Positions 1 to 10,223 of a stretch of 33,728 nucleotides of DNA are shown here, piece after piece. The position numbers were made by a program, and so were the translations under genes. The notes under the pieces are model-generated. The model was not told where the DNA came from and searched no databases. It was given only the letters and a program-made list of their open reading frames with translations. Source of the stretch: a virus. Numbering within the stretch: position 1 is the first letter of the stretch; each line of letters opens with the position of its first letter. The stretch spans positions 1 through 33,728 of IMG/VR virus record IMGVR_UViG_3300046009_002208. The stretch is one strand, 5' to 3'.

Positions 1-252
1 AGCAGTTGCTGCTCCGTCCGGTGCCACTACTGTATTTGTAGTGACAGAGCTATTTGCTTTTGTCCAGTAAATGTTATCAAACTCTTGCGAATATAACAGT
101 AGGTTCTCTTCAGCTTTCGCAAAGGTCTTGCCATCGTAGTAATTTCCCGCAGTAGCACGTGCGAACTCAATACGTGGGTCAAGCTGTTTGGTATTAGCAA
201 AGTCAAGATTCAGCGACGGTTTGATTTCAGGGAATAGGTTTTTGATAGCCAT
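1..252 (-). CDS. Phage spike/fibre protein, N-terminal part (cut by window edge)
   Basis: An open frame starts at an ATG (250-252) and runs off the left edge; 84 residues are visible. The start has a clear Shine-Dalgarno (TTTGGAG, 9 nt upstream) lying within the end of the preceding fibre gene, whose stop is 2 nt away. The N-terminus reads MAIKNLFPEIKPSLNLDF, followed by LDPRIEFARATAG and YYDGK. This is the pattern I know from the 'head spike fiber / LamG-like' phage proteins (SLxLDFAxxxxLDPRxxFxRAxxxxYYDGK), which carry a carbohydrate-binding lectin-like domain further on; that domain would be outside the window. Being downstream of J and a tail-fibre gene, it probably acts in host-surface recognition. 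Family assignment is from memory of the motif; whether it sits on head or tail is unknown. Confidence 0.75.
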   Translation of the reverse strand, partial: MAIKNLFPEIKPSLNLDFANTKQLDPRIEFARATAGNYYDGKTFAKAEENLLLYSQEFDNIYWTKANSSVTTNTVVAPDGAATA

Positions 253-254
253 AG

Positions 255-2336
255 TTATACTCCAAATAACTCGACCAGGAATCGGCCGGCTGTATATGCG
301 GTGGTGCTGGTGCCTTGGCTTACGAGATACAGGTAGGAAGCTGTAGCAGGATCTGCTACAAGATAAGTTACTGCCCCTATAGCTTGAACACCCGCGTTGA
401 TAAGTTGTGTTTCGGTTAGGTCACCTACTGCACCATCATGAATCCCTGTACCTTCTAGAGCTGAGTATAGGTCTATGTCAGTACCTCCACCTGCTGGTGT
501 TTCTAAACAGGTCATACGTCCGCCTAGTACAACCATACCTGGTGGTACTTGTCCTATGAAGCAAGGCTGTTTCGTGGAGTTGATCGTGGTGGAGTCACTC
601 CCGATCAGGTCGCCGGCTGTACCCCCACCCTTGAGGCCGGTCAGGTCAACAACGATTCGGACCTGCTTAAGCATACTCTCCGACGTGTACGCCCCCTTGC
701 AGATCGTGCCGGTGCCCAACGTAATACCAGCGCCTGGGAGGATTGGTAGCTCTACGTTGTCACGGTAGGCCATCTGGCCAAGGTACTGGTTAAGAGGTAC
801 CTGGTTAGGTTCAGTACCTACGTCTGCTTGTGATACTACAGCTTTACCAGCTTCTGTAATAGATACGCTAGCAGTTACGCTACCTATAACAGATAATGCT
901 TCAGAGGGTGTAGAGTTATTAATACCTACTTTACTAGTAGATGCATCTATAAATAGAGCATGAGTATTCGTGTCAGATTCTACACGGAAGTCATAGTCAC
1001 TACTAGTATCATTAAATACTACTTCTGTTTGATTAATTCCAAGACGCTCAGTAAAGGTAACCGTATTTCCAACGGTACCCGTAGATGCCGTATAAAAAGC
1101 GTGTCGGCCTATACTGGGGCCAAACTCATACTTAGTAGGGCTCTGGGTATACGTATAAATCCAATTAGTTCCATTATTGTATGCACCAGATACCATACCA
1201 ACGTCACCGGAAGCACTACTAAATAAACCACCAGAGAAGTATGCTGTTATATATTTATATGTAGAAGCCCAAGCGTTAAGCGTTGAAGTGCCAATACTTA
1301 CACTACCAGCAAAATAGTTAGTAGCTGTACCAGAAGCATAGATATTCCACTTGTTAGTACCTGAAGATACTGCGGAGGTAATGCCGTAGTTGTTAGTGCC
1401 CTGAGTCTGGTCTGCGATGTATAATCCGTGCGCACTAGTTATTACAGATCCTGCACCTTTAATAGCGTTTCCAGCATAGTACGCGTATATTGAACCCACT
1501 GTAAATACTGATGCAGGTGTAGTTACATCTGAGTAGACTCCAACCGCTTGAGAAGTAGCTCCGGTGGTAGTAACTATACTACTAACTAGTCCGTACTGTG
1601 AACTAGAGCTCAGAGCATTAGGGGAGATATATAAACCTGAACTGACTAGAGGATTACCTCCTATAGACATATAACCCTTAACAGTAACAGTATCTGTAGT
1701 AGCGTCTCCCAAAGTAACATTCTTAGATATAGATACGTTACCACTAGAGTCAGACACAGTTATGGAAGAAGTACCATCTTTAGCTTTGATATTGGTAACT
1801 TCTAAATTAGTAGTATCTATAGTAGTTGCCTCTAACCCTGCGGGACCAACTGTTACTACGGCTACTCCGTTTGCAACAATAGCCTGAGTACCACTAGCAA
1901 CACGCCTAATACCAGTATCGGTATCTGCTACATAACTAATTCCAGGAGCGGATTCTGTACCATCTGAGAACTTACCTGCTAAAGCAGAGTCTATAGCAGT
2001 ACCATAACTAGATACTAGTTCGGCCGCTCTGTTAGCTAGGGACTTAATATACCCCTGCATAGGTAGAATCTGGTAAGCCTGATTAGTAAAGCTAGTAGAA
2101 CTATACTCACTAGTAATATATACTTTTTGTGTTGCCTGATTTAGGGCAGCAATTTCGTAAACTCTTCCATCAGGAAGCTGGATTCCTTCTCCAATACTAA
2201 GTAAAGAAGAAGACCACAAGGGAGCAGTGCTCCCCGCGGTTACAATTTGCCTACCAGTATAACTAATTCCGAGATAACTCTCGGTAGTTGCACTGGTATT
2301 CATACTTATAGTACCTGTTCTGTACCATGTTGTCAT
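255..2336 (-). CDS. Tail fibre-like protein, 693 aa
   Basis: The N-terminal 120 residues (MTTWYRTGTIS..., then LPDGRVYEIAAL, MQGYIKSLANRAAEL) match the common phage fibre attachment domain of the 'WYRTGTVSVTNGS...PDGRLYEV' type. Around residues 125-145 is SAPGISYVADTDTGIRR, a motif of trimeric phage fibres (saPsisFxxDtdTGxyR). The middle is beta-rich shaft; near residues 450-485 is a second fibre motif (DFRVESDTNTHALFIDAST followed by KVGINNSTPSEAL). The last 150 residues form a separate domain (GITLGTGTICKGAYTSES ... FLVELFGV) that I recognise as a recurrent virion-protein C-terminal module. The start is supported by AAAGGAG 9 nt upstream and a 15-nt gap from J. It lies between J and another spike gene, so a tail-tip fibre is likely. 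The part encoding residues 490-600 (about 530-868) lacks CTAG and is richer in G+C, suggesting a swapped tip domain. Confidence 0.8.
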   Translation of the reverse strand: MTTWYRTGTISMNTSATTESYLGISYTGRQIVTAGSTAPLWSSSLLSIGEGIQLPDGRVYEIAALNQATQKVYITSEYSSTSFTNQAYQILPMQGYIKSLANRAAELVSSYGTAIDSALAGKFSDGTESAPGISYVADTDTGIRRVASGTQAIVANGVAVVTVGPAGLEATTIDTTNLEVTNIKAKDGTSSITVSDSSGNVSISKNVTLGDATTDTVTVKGYMSIGGNPLVSSGLYISPNALSSSSQYGLVSSIVTTTGATSQAVGVYSDVTTPASVFTVGSIYAYYAGNAIKGAGSVITSAHGLYIADQTQGTNNYGITSAVSSGTNKWNIYASGTATNYFAGSVSIGTSTLNAWASTYKYITAYFSGGLFSSASGDVGMVSGAYNNGTNWIYTYTQSPTKYEFGPSIGRHAFYTASTGTVGNTVTFTERLGINQTEVVFNDTSSDYDFRVESDTNTHALFIDASTSKVGINNSTPSEALSVIGSVTASVSITEAGKAVVSQADVGTEPNQVPLNQYLGQMAYRDNVELPILPGAGITLGTGTICKGAYTSESMLKQVRIVVDLTGLKGGGTAGDLIGSDSTTINSTKQPCFIGQVPPGMVVLGGRMTCLETPAGGGTDIDLYSALEGTGIHDGAVGDLTETQLINAGVQAIGAVTYLVADPATASYLYLVSQGTSTTAYTAGRFLVELFGV

Positions 2337-2351
2337 ATTTTTGTTACTCCT

Positions 2352-5300
2352 TTATATAGCATTTGTAGGTACAGTACCTATACCCCTACTATTAAGCCAG
2401 GATATTAAATTTTGGTACCTAGTATTAGTTACTACGAAATTAGGGTCAAAAAACTCAATGATAGCTACACCCCAAGTACCTGAAGATCCTGAGTCTGAAG
2501 GCTTACCACCATTTCCACCTCTACCCCCTGCTCCGTACCCTGAGCCACCACCGGCTCCTCCTAAGTTGGAACCACCAGCTGCACTTGCGTTATTTCCTGG
2601 TTGCCCGTTTATACTACCGGTACCTAATACACCTCCTAGAATCATATCTCCACCACCGCCGCCGCCGCCGCCGCTCGCTGATAAGCTTACCTGACCTGCT
2701 GGATTATATAGTATAGTAGATCCTCCGCTAGTACCTGGGTACCCTAGGCGTCCATTACCCCCCCCGCTGTAGGGTTCCGGTGCTGTGACACCTGAACCAC
2801 CACCACCGGGTGCACCTACAACTATAGAGTATACACTTCCTGTGTTAATAGTTTGGTATACTGTAGTGCTAGAGTATCCGGCACCTCCGCCTCCACCACC
2901 TCCGCCCCCTCCAAATGTCCAAGAACCACCACCACCACCACCACCACCACCACCTATAAGAGTAACTCTCATATGCATAGTAGACCAGTCACTAGGTTTA
3001 GTTGGAATAGTGAAAGATTGGTTAGAGTTGTATGTGTAGCTTAGACCTGCGAAAGCACTAGCATCTAGTACGCCAGCTGCTAACTTTCCAGAGAAGGTTC
3101 CAGTAGATCCTGTAATATCTCCTGAAAATGTTGCGTTTCCAGAAGTATCAACCTTAAAGCTGGTAGCACCTGAAGCCTTCTTAAATTCAATACTAGAGCC
3201 TGTACTCGCGATTTTTAGGTGCCCTGAAGGGCCTCTAAATTCTGTATCACCAGTTTTATTAATACTCCACCCAGACGTACCAGCTACGTAATTATCTGAC
3301 TGTATAAAACTACCAATTTTAGCATTTGTAATAGCTGCGTCTTCAATAAAGGCACTACCGATAGCTGTACTAGCTATATAAGTACTTGCATTAGCCTTAG
3401 TAATTTGGCTTAGTGTAGCAAATGCTCCTTGGTCAGCTATACTTGCAGCGGTATTCTGACTAGTTAAGTCACCTGTCTGTACCCATGCAGTACCATTATA
3501 TTCACTAATACTATATGGACTAGTATTTTTTATCCAGAAGTCACCTGCTGCCATATCAGCAGTAGGAGCAGTAGCCTGTCTAAAGACCTTATTTCTAGTA
3601 GCATTATCAGCGGGTTTACCTGATCCTGTAGGTATTCCACTCCAAGTAGCCATAGTTGCTGCTTTTGCTGCTATAGCATTCAGCATATTTTGCCTAGCTG
3701 TGTAGTAGTTAGTAAAAGCACTTCTAAAGTCACTACCTACTATTGGTTGATCGGTAGATAAATCTTGTAACCAGCTAGGTAGAGTAGGGAAGAATACGCT
3801 ATAGTCCCAGTCAACTCCGCCGTTTAAGTATTTTCCCAGTAACTCCAGAATACTATTAAATGTTGTACTCTCAGCAACTAAGCTAAAAGCTCCGGACTGT
3901 ATATTAATACGTGCATGCTCGGCTGTGAGAACATTCCACTCGTTAAGTACATCTGGCTTTTCATACTTAGATAGTACAGCATCACTAGCAATACTACTTA
4001 AAGCCTTTTGGGCACTAAAAGAGTCTGTTACATCCTCAATTAGTATAGACTTAATCCTTACTACCATAGAACCACTTATGCTACTAGCAAGTCTTAATCC
4101 AGCTCTAAAGTACCTAGCAGTTGGTAGAAAGGTCTTATCAGCTCCTGAAGTAGAGTCCGTGCATATAGTTGCACTGGCAGAGTATACCGTATCTATAGCA
4201 GTAGCAGTAACGTTAGGTCCATCATCTGCACCTATAATTGTATAGTCAGACGCATTACTAGCAATAATTATATCAAATGGAGCACTACTAGCAGATGAAA
4301 AGCTTACTACTTTAAAAGTAGCAGTAATTTTATATACTCTACTAGGTACAATAGTTACTAACTGTTTTGATAGAATATCCTCACCAGAAGTATTTAGCCA
4401 ATTAAATTCCCCACATACTCCAAATAGTGCATCATCTGTTACTTTAGTTCCCTCAATAGTAGCAACTGTGCTAGGGCTACCATCTCTATCAGTAGTCCAA
4501 TTAGTCATACCAGACGAGAAATCAGAAACTACTAAGCTACTACCATTCGTAGCATCTAGTGCACCTAGGTAGCCTAGTGAATTTAGACTTACGTTGCTAT
4601 TTAGACTTTCATCTGGTAAGTTAGTAGCTGGAACTGTAGCATTAACTCCAAAAATAACAGTCCCATTAGCGTCCTTAATAGTCAGCAGCTTAGTATCGAT
4701 CTTAGCTACTGTAATAGATTCCGCCTCTATTCTATCAGCACTTAAGTACCCAGTAGCTATTTTAGTAGCATCTAGGTTATCTACCTGCTCATTGCCGATA
4801 CTTGACTTAGCAATGCTAGCACCATCAATATATACACCAGGTTCAAAGAGCTCCCCATTGATGGTTTCCTGCGTAGTAAGTACCGCGAAAGGTAACTTGT
4901 AGTCTACAACTTCCCATGCAGGAGTAGTTAAGTTAGCATTCCAACGCTTAAATATGCTACCAGACTTCCAGTACTGTCCATGATACTTAATTACTGGCTC
5001 GGTACCAACAACTGTAGGAGGTATTACAGCAAACTTATCCGTAGCTACTATAAACTCTGAACTGCTGCCAGAGTTATATAGACCAAATCCACTTACATAA
5101 CCATTACTGTCTAGTTTTACACTATACTGGCTATTAAGTCCGCTAGCTCCGTAGATAGTTTCAAACTGCTGTTGAATAGACGCTGTTTGTCCATTCGCTG
5201 CTGTTATACTTAGCTGCTTTACTGCAGTTGCTAAAGGCTGTGCAACCCATACTCTTCCAGCAGCTTCGCAAGATACTTTATCTAGTATACTACTGTCACC

Positions 5301-8300
5301 AGTACAGTACCCTATCTTAGCCGTTTCTTTAGTTAATAGGCCACTATTGATAACACCTAGCTGACCATTGATAGTTGTTTCTAGCGCATTAGTACTTGTA
5401 GCTATTGCAGTATCCGCATCTACTTTAGAGTATGCATAATCGGAGATTTTAGAAGCTACTGTATCAGTAGTTCCAAAACCTATAAATCTGGCTTCAATAG
5501 TACTAAGTCTAAGTACAGAACTATCTTCTAAAGTTGTCAAGGCCTCACTAACACTTTCAATGTTACCACTTAGGGAGGCTAGCTCTCCAGTAACCGTAGT
5601 TGATAATAGTTCTCTACTAGTAGCCTCTGCTAGTAAACCTTCTTCAGTTCTAGTGTTTAGCTCTTGTACAGCGAAGGCTACTGCTGCAGTTTGAGCTTTT
5701 CTAGCATCTTCAAGGTTTAGTATATTATTTAATAGTATCTCATCAGTACTATTGCTAGAAGCTTCTAGGGTTCTAATGCTACTAACACGAGCTCTAGTTT
5801 CATCAGCAATAGTATTATCGATCTCTGAAAAACTAGCGGTTAGCTTTGATTGTCCTGTATTTAAATCAACTACTTCAGATACTGCGGTTTTCCATAGAGT
5901 TGTAGTAGCTGTTGTTGGGTTCGTTAAGGTTTCCTCTAACGAATCAATAAATGCAGTATTATTTGCAGTATTTATACTAGTTGCTAATACCCAATAAGGC
6001 CAATCAAAAATATAAGATGTATTAGCATTAGAAGTATCAAACCAGATATCACCAGTATTAATAGTACTAGAGCTAAAAGTACTACCGTCCTCTAAAGTAG
6101 TTACTACAGTTTGAGGAGTAGGTTGGGTACTTGAGTAAATAACTCTTACCGGGTTACCAATAGAAGATAGTAAAGTTCTCTGTGCGGACGCGGAGGATTC
6201 TTCTATATCTGCTATAACCGTATATGTATCCTTGATATTAGCAACAGTATCAACTAAACCAGTAACACTATTATTGATAGTGGCGTCTAAGGTACTTAAC
6301 TTAGAAGCTAAAGAAGTTGCATTACTAGTATCTACTGTTACTCTTTCAAGTTCTAGTAGTTGTGCACTAGATGCGCCTGGGGAGGGACGACCAATAGCTA
6401 CCCAGTCTAACTCATAGTAATTGGAACTCGTTTGGGCATCAGATAAACTTATTTTTATCTGTGTTACAGTACCAAACCAGTTTATAGTCGTAGGAATTAG
6501 ACCAATTCCGTTACTATCTAATACTGGCTCGTCTAAGGCTATTCTTCTAGAAGTATCCCAAGTAGTTTCTGTAGAGGTATTCCACCATAGATATCCGGCG
6601 AAGGTTGGAGTACCAACTGCGCGTACTCGTAATTTTACTTGTCCATATTTAGCAGCATTAACATTTATAGTAGGAGATATTACGTATGCATTAGAGGTTT
6701 GATTGGCTGGTCGTAACCACCCACTTACCTCTATAGTAGGGGTACCATTACCTGTCCAATCTTCTATGGAGCTATCAAAATACCATATAGATTGCCAGTC
6801 AAATTGCTCACCTGCTCCGGCGGATAGCAGTGTTATCTGTTGAGAAAGAGAGTTATCTGCGTTCGAGCGAGTTACCGACTCTTGGTATAGTAACCCAGAA
6901 GTTAGTTGACTTGCATCATTACCTTCATACGAACCCCTAAACTGAGTAGCTAATGTTTGCCTAGCAGTAGCTTCAGCACTTACTGCATTAACTCTAGCAG
7001 TTTCTTCAGTTTCTATATCTGCGGCAACAGCACTTATACTATTTACTAAGCTAGTTTCTAGGGCTTGTCTAGCGGTAGCTTCTGCACTAATACCTTCAAT
7101 AGTGAATTCTTTTAGTGTAGAGCTTGCTCTAGCTATAGTACCTTGTAGTAGCTCTCTATTAGCATCCTCATTTAAGGTGTTTAGTAGTATGCTCTCAGCT
7201 AGGGATTTATCCGAGTCTAGCTGAAGTCTAGTTGTTGATAAGTTTACTGCGTTAGCTCTATTAGCTTCCTGAAGAACTTTATAGTCTACTGAGCCTTCTA
7301 CACTACTACTAGCGTCAATTAAATCTATTCTGGAGCTTAATGAGCCTGCTAGTTCACTAGAGGTAATGGAATCTGCTAGTATACCTAGTAATGTAGAAAC
7401 CTCTAGGTTAGCTTGACCTCTAATTCCATTAGTAGCACTTAGCGGGTAAAAGTCGGAACTATTTCCTCTTGTATCAACTACTTTTAGCCAGAAGTATACT
7501 ACTTCAGCGGCATCTAGGTCAGTTACAGTGTATACACGAGTACCAAAAGGTAGCTCTACAAGTAATACTGAGTTAGCTCTATCTGGAGTACTAGAACTCC
7601 ATACCTGTACTGTATCTAGGTCTACTTTTTGTTGTTGATAATCCCAGGATAGTCTGATAGAATATGCCTTACCATCAGTATTTAAATCAATAGGTGGTAA
7701 AGGCTTCTCTAGGTTGATAGTAGTACTAATAGGTGCGGATGTATCACCTAGTATATTAAAGGTATAAACAATCCAGAACTTATACTCACCTAGAGTATTA
7801 GGATTAACAGTAAAAGAGTTAGTGGTTAATCCAGATACTATTTCGGTAGCAGTATCAAAGGAACTACCTAGCTTAATAGTATAAGTTGTAGTAAACCCTA
7901 CGGAAGTAAAGCTATCCCACGATAGTAGTATATCAGTTGCACGTAAAGTAGCGGAAAAGTTTTGAACCTGATAAGCATATACTTCAGAAGAGGTACTATT
8001 TACAGCAATAGTTTCCTTAGTTACCGCAGGACCTGGTTCTCCTAAAATATTGAAGGGTGTAATTCTAACTGAGTAGCTAGAATCAGGTACTATATCTTGT
8101 AAAGTAATATTAGTACTTGTAGTTTTATCTGCTACAATTACCCAGTTACCTGAACTTTCTTTAAGTTCCACTGTATAACTAGCGGCGTACTCTACCCTTT
8201 CAAAACCAACATTTAAGTTAGTTCTTACTGAACCGGTAGAGTCAGTAAATGTGCCACTAGAACTAGTTACTTTTGTATAATCTACTGCTCCAGGTATAGT

Positions 8301-10214
8301 ACTAATAGTTGAGAAGACTCTATCTTCTAATTCTACGTTATTCTCAATATAGTCAAACTTATTTGGGTCATGGTAGATTGCAGATATTTCATAAATACCT
8401 ACACTATCAGACTCACTAATACTTAAGACTCTATAAAGCTCTTCATCTATAGTACCTTCGCTATAAATAGTCCAAGACATATTTGGTGCTAATAGTATAG
8501 TATTACTATTCTTATCGAGTACTAAAGTAGATACTGAAGGTCCGTTTTGACTAGTAGGGATAGCTTGAGTTATAGTGCTTAATGTGCCATCAGAAATTAC
8601 TGTACCACGAATATAGTACTGAGTTCCCGACGTTAAGGCTACAGGTCTGTCAAGTACAGCTGTTACGTTAAGTGTACTAATAGCACTAGAAAGTATTCTA
8701 CCACCAAACTCTACACCTGCTCTTGATTCATCGAATACCTTAACTATAGAGCCTGGGGTAAGGTAGGAGGCTTCTAGGCCTGCACTGAATACTACAACAC
8801 TGGACTCTACTCTTTCGGTATATAGTAGCCACTTTCCTACTCTATGTGCTTGTGCTCTAGAGGTACACCCGAAAGCTACTACATCTGTAGGATTATAACC
8901 GTATCTAGCAATTGACTCTCTATCTTCAACGTACTCTACCTTCTGCTTATACTGATCTGATGGGTCATTCCAAGTTACAAGTGCAGCAGTATGTACTACT
9001 TTCTTTGAAGCTCCAGAGTAGTTAAAAGTACCCCCAACTACATTACTATTAGTAAATTGCATTAGAGGAGTACTAGTACTAGAATCTTGAACTGCTGTCA
9101 GTAGTCCACCACCCCAGTATACCATAGCTCTGAATGTACTGGTTAAATCAGTTACTAACTTAATAGCATCTTCTCTTGACTGTATGTACGCATTCAAGGT
9201 AAATCTAGGTTCAGTACCACCAAAACCATCAGGAACTAATTCATCACAGTATTGCGCGATACTATATAAGGCCCACTTATCTATTAGAGAAGCATCTAGA
9301 TACTCACCTAGACCGTAGCGGTCATTAGTGATTAAGTCATAGAAGCACCAAACAGGATTGTCCGTCCATGCGTAGTTATCTAGTGTTCCATCCCAAATAG
9401 TTGGGTAGCTTCTAGTCTCTGGGTTATACCCAGTAGGTAGCTTTACTTTTAGTAGCTTTAAGAAGTAACCACGTGTAGGTACCACTGAGAACTGACTAGA
9501 GGATACCTTAGATGCACAGATAACTGAGTTAGGGTACCGTAGCTTCGTGTTAGATATAAGGGTATAGGAGTCAAAGTATAAGCTACTTTGTACTTTGAGG
9601 CTACTAGAGTCTACTGAGGTCTTCTTAAGAGTTAGCGTAAAGCTATCATTTTCACTAGTTCTAAAAGCGCTCAAATCAATCTTATGGCTTAATTGGTACC
9701 TAGAAGTGGTCTTACCACTTACAGTCTTTTCTATTAGCTTTGTAGCCGTACCACCATTAACACTTAGTAGTACTTCATATACTAAGCTTGACCCATTAGT
9801 ATCACCATTATCAGCGTAACTTACAAGTGCTGGTATAGCTACAATTATGCGTACAGCGTCTGCATTTGCATTACTAAAAGTAACACTCTTAGGGAGGGAG
9901 TACTTTACCTCACCAGGCCCAGAAACTCCAGACTCTACAGTATCAAAACCAAGTATAGGATCCTGATACTGTGTACCTTTTAAGAAAGTAAACGTATAGT
10001 CTGGGTAGTTATATGTACCATCAGAGTTTTGTACTGGAGTACCATTTAGGTATAAGGACTTAGCATCTCCAGTAACAAGACCTTCAATCTCACCCTCGCA
10101 GATTAGGTCAACAAACTCTACATATGCGCTAGATTTTAAGTTATCAGCTGTTTCAACTGGAGTGTGTGACTGCTCTCCACCTTTAGAACCAGTAATTAGC
10201 ACTTCTTTATTCAT
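2352..10214 (-). CDS. J: Tail tip attachment protein J, 2620 aa
   Basis: This is the lambda gpJ-type central tip protein, which caps the tail tube and contacts the host receptor. The N-terminal 620 residues carry the J core, including GSKGGEQSHTPVETADNLKS, FVDLICEGEIEGL and YLNGTPVQN. Three fibronectin-III-like domains follow (about 645-935, for example YTVELKESSGNW and YSVRITPFNILGEPGP), then alpha-helical/coiled-coil stretches rich in EATARQ- and EETAR-type units (about 1000-1620). A short two-cysteine module (CTGDSSILDKVSCEAAGRVW) sits near 1640, followed by a DUF1983-like domain at about 1690-1840 (SVKLDSNGYVSGFGLY, EFIVATDKFAV). The C-terminus (about 2420-2580) is extremely glycine-rich. 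Lambda J is 1132 residues, so this is over twice as long. The start has AAGGAT 7 nt upstream and follows gene I by 9 nt. The J assignment is firm; receptor binding by the glycine-rich end is inference. Confidence 0.95.
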   Translation of the reverse strand: MNKEVLITGSKGGEQSHTPVETADNLKSSAYVEFVDLICEGEIEGLVTGDAKSLYLNGTPVQNSDGTYNYPDYTFTFLKGTQYQDPILGFDTVESGVSGPGEVKYSLPKSVTFSNANADAVRIIVAIPALVSYADNGDTNGSSLVYEVLLSVNGGTATKLIEKTVSGKTTSRYQLSHKIDLSAFRTSENDSFTLTLKKTSVDSSSLKVQSSLYFDSYTLISNTKLRYPNSVICASKVSSSQFSVVPTRGYFLKLLKVKLPTGYNPETRSYPTIWDGTLDNYAWTDNPVWCFYDLITNDRYGLGEYLDASLIDKWALYSIAQYCDELVPDGFGGTEPRFTLNAYIQSREDAIKLVTDLTSTFRAMVYWGGGLLTAVQDSSTSTPLMQFTNSNVVGGTFNYSGASKKVVHTAALVTWNDPSDQYKQKVEYVEDRESIARYGYNPTDVVAFGCTSRAQAHRVGKWLLYTERVESSVVVFSAGLEASYLTPGSIVKVFDESRAGVEFGGRILSSAISTLNVTAVLDRPVALTSGTQYYIRGTVISDGTLSTITQAIPTSQNGPSVSTLVLDKNSNTILLAPNMSWTIYSEGTIDEELYRVLSISESDSVGIYEISAIYHDPNKFDYIENNVELEDRVFSTISTIPGAVDYTKVTSSSGTFTDSTGSVRTNLNVGFERVEYAASYTVELKESSGNWVIVADKTTSTNITLQDIVPDSSYSVRITPFNILGEPGPAVTKETIAVNSTSSEVYAYQVQNFSATLRATDILLSWDSFTSVGFTTTYTIKLGSSFDTATEIVSGLTTNSFTVNPNTLGEYKFWIVYTFNILGDTSAPISTTINLEKPLPPIDLNTDGKAYSIRLSWDYQQQKVDLDTVQVWSSSTPDRANSVLLVELPFGTRVYTVTDLDAAEVVYFWLKVVDTRGNSSDFYPLSATNGIRGQANLEVSTLLGILADSITSSELAGSLSSRIDLIDASSSVEGSVDYKVLQEANRANAVNLSTTRLQLDSDKSLAESILLNTLNEDANRELLQGTIARASSTLKEFTIEGISAEATARQALETSLVNSISAVAADIETEETARVNAVSAEATARQTLATQFRGSYEGNDASQLTSGLLYQESVTRSNADNSLSQQITLLSAGAGEQFDWQSIWYFDSSIEDWTGNGTPTIEVSGWLRPANQTSNAYVISPTINVNAAKYGQVKLRVRAVGTPTFAGYLWWNTSTETTWDTSRRIALDEPVLDSNGIGLIPTTINWFGTVTQIKISLSDAQTSSNYYELDWVAIGRPSPGASSAQLLELERVTVDTSNATSLASKLSTLDATINNSVTGLVDTVANIKDTYTVIADIEESSASAQRTLLSSIGNPVRVIYSSTQPTPQTVVTTLEDGSTFSSSTINTGDIWFDTSNANTSYIFDWPYWVLATSINTANNTAFIDSLEETLTNPTTATTTLWKTAVSEVVDLNTGQSKLTASFSEIDNTIADETRARVSSIRTLEASSNSTDEILLNNILNLEDARKAQTAAVAFAVQELNTRTEEGLLAEATSRELLSTTVTGELASLSGNIESVSEALTTLEDSSVLRLSTIEARFIGFGTTDTVASKISDYAYSKVDADTAIATSTNALETTINGQLGVINSGLLTKETAKIGYCTGDSSILDKVSCEAAGRVWVAQPLATAVKQLSITAANGQTASIQQQFETIYGASGLNSQYSVKLDSNGYVSGFGLYNSGSSSEFIVATDKFAVIPPTVVGTEPVIKYHGQYWKSGSIFKRWNANLTTPAWEVVDYKLPFAVLTTQETINGELFEPGVYIDGASIAKSSIGNEQVDNLDATKIATGYLSADRIEAESITVAKIDTKLLTIKDANGTVIFGVNATVPATNLPDESLNSNVSLNSLGYLGALDATNGSSLVVSDFSSGMTNWTTDRDGSPSTVATIEGTKVTDDALFGVCGEFNWLNTSGEDILSKQLVTIVPSRVYKITATFKVVSFSSASSAPFDIIIASNASDYTIIGADDGPNVTATAIDTVYSASATICTDSTSGADKTFLPTARYFRAGLRLASSISGSMVVRIKSILIEDVTDSFSAQKALSSIASDAVLSKYEKPDVLNEWNVLTAEHARINIQSGAFSLVAESTTFNSILELLGKYLNGGVDWDYSVFFPTLPSWLQDLSTDQPIVGSDFRSAFTNYYTARQNMLNAIAAKAATMATWSGIPTGSGKPADNATRNKVFRQATAPTADMAAGDFWIKNTSPYSISEYNGTAWVQTGDLTSQNTAASIADQGAFATLSQITKANASTYIASTAIGSAFIEDAAITNAKIGSFIQSDNYVAGTSGWSINKTGDTEFRGPSGHLKIASTGSSIEFKKASGATSFKVDTSGNATFSGDITGSTGTFSGKLAAGVLDASAFAGLSYTYNSNQSFTIPTKPSDWSTMHMRVTLIGGGGGGGGGGSWTFGGGGGGGGGGAGYSSTTVYQTINTGSVYSIVVGAPGGGGSGVTAPEPYSGGGNGRLGYPGTSGGSTILYNPAGQVSLSASGGGGGGGGDMILGGVLGTGSINGQPGNNASAAGGSNLGGAGGGSGYGAGGRGGNGGKPSDSGSSGTWGVAIIEFFDPNFVVTNTRYQNLISWLNSRGIGTVPTNAI
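2495..2957 (-). repeat. Glycine-rich low-complexity tract encoding the J C-terminus
   Basis: The sequence codes for runs of up to ten consecutive glycines separated by short variable segments (SWTF, AGYSSTTVYQ, GVTAPEPYS, DMILGGV and others). A 29-nt pure CCA repeat on the plus strand (2926-2954) encodes ten GGT glycine codons, and other CCN-rich blocks occur at 2652-2675 and 2881-2911. Such tracts are prone to slippage and recombination. The protein pattern resembles glycine-rich phage adhesins, such as S16 gp38, in which polyglycine-II helices display hypervariable loops. Confidence 0.85.
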
Positions 10215-10223
10215 TGGGTATCC

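Noticed and set aside
2341-3044. Plus-strand proline-rich open frames
   Set aside because: They are the complement of the glycine-rich J C-terminus (CCN repeats) and have no ribosome binding site or family.
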